A stretch of 26,872 nt of DNA from JAYEJW01 sp034716535 (lineage in GTDB: Bacteria; Pseudomonadota; Gammaproteobacteria; Chromatiales; Chromatiaceae): contig JAYEJW010000522.1 in the NCBI GenBank assembly GCA_034716535.1, positions 1-26,872 of the forward strand, given 5' to 3'. Numbering within the stretch: the first letter of the stretch is position 1; each line of letters starts with the position of its first letter. Both the position numbers and the translations under genes were made by a program. The notes under the pieces were generated by a model, which ran no database searches, was not told the origin of the DNA, and saw only the letters and a program-made list of their open reading frames with translations. Positions 23,523-26,872 of this stretch are shown here, piece after piece.

Positions 23523-24763
23523 TAGGCTTCTCCCAACTCGTTTCTCTCTACCCTGGCCAACGTCTGCAGCGTTCTGAGCTCCCGCAGCTCGTCCTCGGTG
23601 TACAGCAGCCGAGGCGGTGGGGCGACGCCGTTATCCGCCGCCTCCCGCGCAATCCGGGCGATCTCGAACAGCTCCTCCGGGGCGATATCCCGGCCGCCCA
23701 ATCCTGCGACGAAGCTTGTCAACACCGGTGCCTGCGGCTGACCGTACAGAGCGGAAGCGAGCTCCGCGTGGAGCACCCCGCCCATCCCGAAAGACAGGTT
23801 CTGGTCGATCACCGCCACGCCCCGCTTTCCCAGCAAGGCCTTTCGCAGCGGCTCCCCGGGGAAGGGCCGCAGCAGCCGGGGTCGCACCAGTCCCACGGCC
23901 TGGCCGGCGGCGCGCAGGGAGTCCACCGCGACGCGGGCCTTGGTGGCAAAGGAGCCGATCATCAGGTAGCAGATCTCCGCGTCCTCACATCGGTAGCAAT
24001 CCAGCGGCGCGTAGGCGCGGCCGAAGTGTTCTCCGAAAGCGGCCCCCGCCGTCTCGTAGACCCCGAGTCCGTTCAGGGCCGCCAGGTGGGACTCGTAGCG
24101 AAAATAGGAGTAGGGGGAACCGCCCAGCACCGCCACCGCCTGGCTCTCCGGCATGCTGGCGCGAAAAGCGATGTCGCGCGCCTCGAAGGGGGGCAGGAAT
24201 GCGTCCACCTCCTCCGGTTCCGGCAGGTCCACCGGTTCGCGGGTGAAGGACAGATAGAAGCCGTCCAGGTTGACGATGACCGGGAGTCTGACCCGTTGAT
24301 CCTCCGCCAGCCGGTAGGCGATGAGCAGGTTGTCCAGCACCTCCTGGCAGGTAGCGCAGTGGATCTGCAGGAAGCCGCAGTCCCGGGCGGCCAGTACGTC
24401 GTTGTGGTCCGGCTCCAGCGTAAGAGGGGTGGCGAGTCCGCGCGATACGTTCACAAGCACGAAGGGAGCGCGCCAGCCCGCCACCGTGTACAGCATCTCC
24501 ATGGCGTACAGCAGACCCTGGCTGGAGGTGGCGGTGAAGACCCGTACCCCGGTGGCGGCGGCCGCTCCGGCGGCGGTGAGCATGGAGTGCTCGGACTCCA
24601 GGGTGACCAGGCGCCCGGGCATCTCTGCGCGCTCGATCCAGGCCGCCAGGGTCTCGATGATCTCGGTCTGGGGTGTGATGGGAAAGGCCGGCACATAGTC
24701 CGCGCGGGCCAGTCGGGCGCCCCAGGCCGCCGCGCCGTTGCCTGTGATGAGCTGACGGGTCAT
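23522..24763 (-). CDS. porA: 2-oxoacid:ferredoxin oxidoreductase, alpha subunit
   Basis: From ATG 24763 the protein is 413 residues (MTRQLITGNGAAAWGARLAR). It has the domain I motif YVPAFPITPQTEIIETL, the LESEHSMLTAAGAAAATGVRVFTATSSQGL segment with the conserved Glu and Ser-Gln-Gly, and a later domain II (IGSFATKARVAVDSLRAAG, then LVRPRLLRPFPGEPL). It shapes the TPP and substrate site with PorB. A longer frame to 24916 is open but its N-terminal residues are out-of-frame translation of the ferredoxin-like gene upstream. Its start overlaps that gene's stop by four bases (ATGA). Confidence 0.92.
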   Translation of the reverse strand: MTRQLITGNGAAAWGARLARADYVPAFPITPQTEIIETLAAWIERAEMPGRLVTLESEHSMLTAAGAAAATGVRVFTATSSQGLLYAMEMLYTVAGWRAPFVLVNVSRGLATPLTLEPDHNDVLAARDCGFLQIHCATCQEVLDNLLIAYRLAEDQRVRLPVIVNLDGFYLSFTREPVDLPEPEEVDAFLPPFEARDIAFRASMPESQAVAVLGGSPYSYFRYESHLAALNGLGVYETAGAAFGEHFGRAYAPLDCYRCEDAEICYLMIGSFATKARVAVDSLRAAGQAVGLVRPRLLRPFPGEPLRKALLGKRGVAVIDQNLSFGMGGVLHAELASALYGQPQAPVLTSFVAGLGGRDIAPEELFEIARIAREAADNGVAPPPRLLYTEDELRELRTLQTLARVERNELGEA

Positions 24764-25671
24764 GGGGCGGCCTCCTCCTCGGGCAGGGCGGCGATGGCGT
24801 GGGGCGGGCACTGAGCCATGCACACCAGGCAGCCCTTGCAGTGCTCGTAGTCGATCACGGGCAGGCCGTCCGCGACGCGAATCGCTCCGTCGGGGCAGAA
24901 GGCGGAGCACACCCACCAGCAGCGGTTGCAGCGGTCGTAGTCGATGACCGGGCGCAGGGTGCGCCAGAGGCCTGTGGGCACGGCCTCGCTGGTCAGGCCT
25001 GCGTGGATCACCGGAGCGGAGACCCGGGCCTCTTCGAAGGGCAGCTCGATCCAGTCCGGGATCTGATAGGCGTGTGCAGACGCCTCTTCGCCTTCGCGGA
25101 CGCGCCCTTCGAGGGCCGCCATCTGCTCATGCGCCCTGCGAGCGATGGCCAGGTTCTTGTCGACAATCGGATCGTCGAGACCAGCCAGCTCTTGTTGGAC
25201 GGCCTGCTCCAGGTGGCTGAGCTCGACGAAGCCCAGCAGTCGGGCGGCGGCCGCGGCGCTGGCGGTGCCCACGAAGGGCAGCTCCGAGCGTTCCCGGGTC
25301 TCGCTATGAGGGTGGAAGCAGATCACAGGGCCGGCACAATTCAGCCGGCCTTTCCAGATCTGCGGCGTCTCCCGGCTGTTGATCAGCAGCAGGCTGTGGG
25401 TGTCCAGGCCGACGAGGACGCCGGCCGCGGGGATCGGCACCAGGGTCGGGTCTGCGACGACCACCAGATCCGGTCGGCGGATGATCCCGCGTTCCCGTAT
25501 GGGTGCCTGGCCGGCCCGGACATAGGCGAAGATGGGCGCTCCGCGCCGCTCGGCGCCGTAGCGTGGCGCATCCTGCACCTCGAAGCCGGCAAGGAAGCAG
25601 GCGGTACCGAGGATGCGGCTGGCGGTCTTCATGCCCTGACCGCCCCGACCGTGGAAGCGGATGCGGTACAT
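24760..25671 (-). CDS. 2-oxoacid:ferredoxin oxidoreductase, fused gamma-delta subunit
   Basis: The 303-residue protein joins a gamma subunit (MYRIRFHGRGGQGMKTASRI, then APRYGAERRGAPIFAYVR) to a C-terminal two-cluster ferredoxin (delta). The first cluster motif is CNRCWWVCSAFCP, the second CKGCLVCMAQCP, giving 2x[4Fe-4S]. Gamma and delta are separate genes in archaeal POR/VOR, so this is a fusion. It binds CoA and wires electrons to soluble ferredoxin. ATG 25671 shares a base with the stop of the dehydrogenase gene (TGATG), so translation is coupled. The longer open frame upstream to 26070 is antisense-like sequence within the dehydrogenase gene. Confidence 0.92.
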   Translation of the reverse strand: MYRIRFHGRGGQGMKTASRILGTACFLAGFEVQDAPRYGAERRGAPIFAYVRAGQAPIRERGIIRRPDLVVVADPTLVPIPAAGVLVGLDTHSLLLINSRETPQIWKGRLNCAGPVICFHPHSETRERSELPFVGTASAAAAARLLGFVELSHLEQAVQQELAGLDDPIVDKNLAIARRAHEQMAALEGRVREGEEASAHAYQIPDWIELPFEEARVSAPVIHAGLTSEAVPTGLWRTLRPVIDYDRCNRCWWVCSAFCPDGAIRVADGLPVIDYEHCKGCLVCMAQCPPHAIAALPEEEAAP

Positions 25672-26867
25672 CAAACGTACCCCCGTGCCGAGGAGAAGAG
25701 CGAATAGCGTCTGTACTCCATCGCCTGGCGCACCCCCGCCTCGGCCATCCGCACCGCCGACTGGCGGGGTAGGAGACCATGCTTCTGCGCGCTCTGCAGC
25801 ACCAGACGGGTGTTGCGGCGTACCTTTTCTCTGATGCTCTCCAACGCCGCCGATTCCGTCGCACCTCGGTACTCCATAGCCGCGCAGATCACGCCGCCGG
25901 CGTTGGCTATGAAGTCCGGTACGACCAGCACGCCGCGCTCGTGCAGGATGCGCTCCGCGCCCTCGGTGAACGGGATGTTGGCCCCCTCGACCACGAGCCG
26001 TGCCTGAAGGCGGTTCACATTGTCTTCGCGGATCACGTCTGGACGGGCAGCGGGGACCCATATGTCGCAAGGCAGGCCGACCACTTCGTCCCGGTCGAGC
26101 CTAGTGCCCTCGGCGTAGTCGGCCACGCTGTGGCCCTCATCCTTGAGCTCGATGAGTGCCGCCAGGTTGAGCCCCCGCTCGTTGTAGATGGTGCCCCGCG
26201 AGTCCGCCGCGCCGACCAGCACCGCGCCCTTGTCCACGAGGAAACAGGCCGCGTGTTTGCCGACCGCTCCAAAGCCCTGGACCACAACCTGGGCACCCTC
26301 GAGGCCGAAGTCGCAGAACTCGAGCGCCACCTCCGTGGCATTCAGCAGGCCCCAGCCGGTGGCGCCGATCTCGTCCAGAGGGATGCCGCCGACCTCCCTC
26401 GGCAGGGCGACCGCGCGGCCGATCTCGTCCCTCACCCAGGCCATGGACTCCTCGTCGGTGCCCATGTCCGGAGCGAAGATATAGTCTTCCTCGTTGCGCA
26501 GGGCCATTGCGAGGCCGCGGATCAAGACTTCCTTGCTTTCCTTCGGCATCTTGGGGTCGCCGAACAGCACTGCCTTCCCTCCGCCGTGGGGGAGTCCCGC
26601 AGCGGCGTTCTTGAAGGTCATGGCCCGGGCAAGGCGGAAGCACTCCTCGATGCTGACGTCCTCGGCCATGCGCAACCCGCCGATGGAAGGGCCTCTGGCC
26701 ACGTTGTCCACCACCAGGATGCCGCGCAGCCCGATCGATGGCTCCCACACGTGGATGATCTTGGTTGGCCCCAGGTCGTCGGCGAAGATGAAGCAGTTTT
26801 CCACAGCGAGCTCCCGGTGCGTTGCAATCTCTGCGCTGGCGCGCATTCCTTTATCTAATTCAAGCAT
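25671..26867 (-). CDS. Glu/Leu/Phe/Val-family amino acid dehydrogenase
   Basis: The 398-residue protein has the ELFV dehydrogenase core: GPSIGGLRM (59-67), MTFKNAAAGLPHGGGKAV (83-100) with substrate lysine 86 and catalytic lysine 98, then APDMGTDEESM (132-142) with the key aspartate 134, a Rossmann GFGAVGKHAACF motif and VEGANIPFTEGAE. It oxidatively deaminates an amino acid to its 2-oxoacid with NAD(P), or runs in reverse. GGGKAV...GDP is closer to leucine/valine/phenylalanine dehydrogenases than to the GGGKGG of glutamate dehydrogenases, so a branched-chain or aromatic substrate is favoured. The start codon ATG 26867 is five bases from the window end, so the promoter and any upstream gene are not seen. 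It is first in the visible operon. Confidence 0.9.
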   Translation of the reverse strand: MLELDKGMRASAEIATHRELAVENCFIFADDLGPTKIIHVWEPSIGLRGILVVDNVARGPSIGGLRMAEDVSIEECFRLARAMTFKNAAAGLPHGGGKAVLFGDPKMPKESKEVLIRGLAMALRNEEDYIFAPDMGTDEESMAWVRDEIGRAVALPREVGGIPLDEIGATGWGLLNATEVALEFCDFGLEGAQVVVQGFGAVGKHAACFLVDKGAVLVGAADSRGTIYNERGLNLAALIELKDEGHSVADYAEGTRLDRDEVVGLPCDIWVPAARPDVIREDNVNRLQARLVVEGANIPFTEGAERILHERGVLVVPDFIANAGGVICAAMEYRGATESAALESIREKVRRNTRLVLQSAQKHGLLPRQSAVRMAEAGVRQAMEYRRYSLFSSARGYV

Positions 26868-26872
26868 CTATG

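Overview
The window looks like chromosomal DNA from a GC-rich gammaproteobacterium. PepN-type aminopeptidase, CbpA/CbpM, PBP1A, a CecR-like TetR regulator, class I ManA and a NupC-type carrier all point that way. A ferredoxin-dependent 2-oxoacid oxidoreductase operon suggests low-oxygen or versatile metabolism, and a Chromatiales-like lineage is my guess. No tRNA, rRNA, CRISPR array or complete transposase gene was seen.

Layout. Bases 1-121 are AT-rich and encode the start of a ThiF/MoeB/E1-like protein. This runs in frame into the C-terminal part of a GC-rich pepN (122-1732) and is most likely a chimeric contig end. Then come a short CbiX-type chelatase (1783-2148), a 57-residue unknown (2340-2513) and the cbpA-cbpM chaperone pair (2818-4096). 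A minus-strand operon encodes a TetR regulator, a periplasmic adaptor and an RND pump (9089 down to 4175), with no outer-membrane channel. It is divergent from a PBP1A gene (9517-12054). On the minus strand follow manA, a 240-bp element with 20-bp terminal inverted repeats (13461-13700), an exported protein-isoaspartate methyltransferase and, overlapping it by 4 bases, a secreted lysyl-endopeptidase-like protease.

Divergent from the protease are two tandem paralogous genes for small exported cysteine-containing proteins of no family I recognise (16805-17290 and 17793-18290). Each ends in a near-identical intrinsic terminator, and the first has a perfect CRP-type palindrome upstream. I consider this protease / repair enzyme / small-protein cluster the most novel part of the window.

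The right part is all minus strand: a zinc-ribbon protein, a concentrative nucleoside transporter, a 73-residue unknown and a five-gene operon (26867 down to 20855). The operon's first four genes overlap: an amino-acid dehydrogenase of Leu/Val/Phe type, a fused gamma-delta subunit, the alpha subunit and the beta subunit of a pyruvate/2-oxoisovalerate-type ferredoxin oxidoreductase. An AMP-forming acyl-CoA ligase follows. Together they could interconvert an amino acid, its 2-oxoacid, the acyl-CoA and the free acid in either direction.
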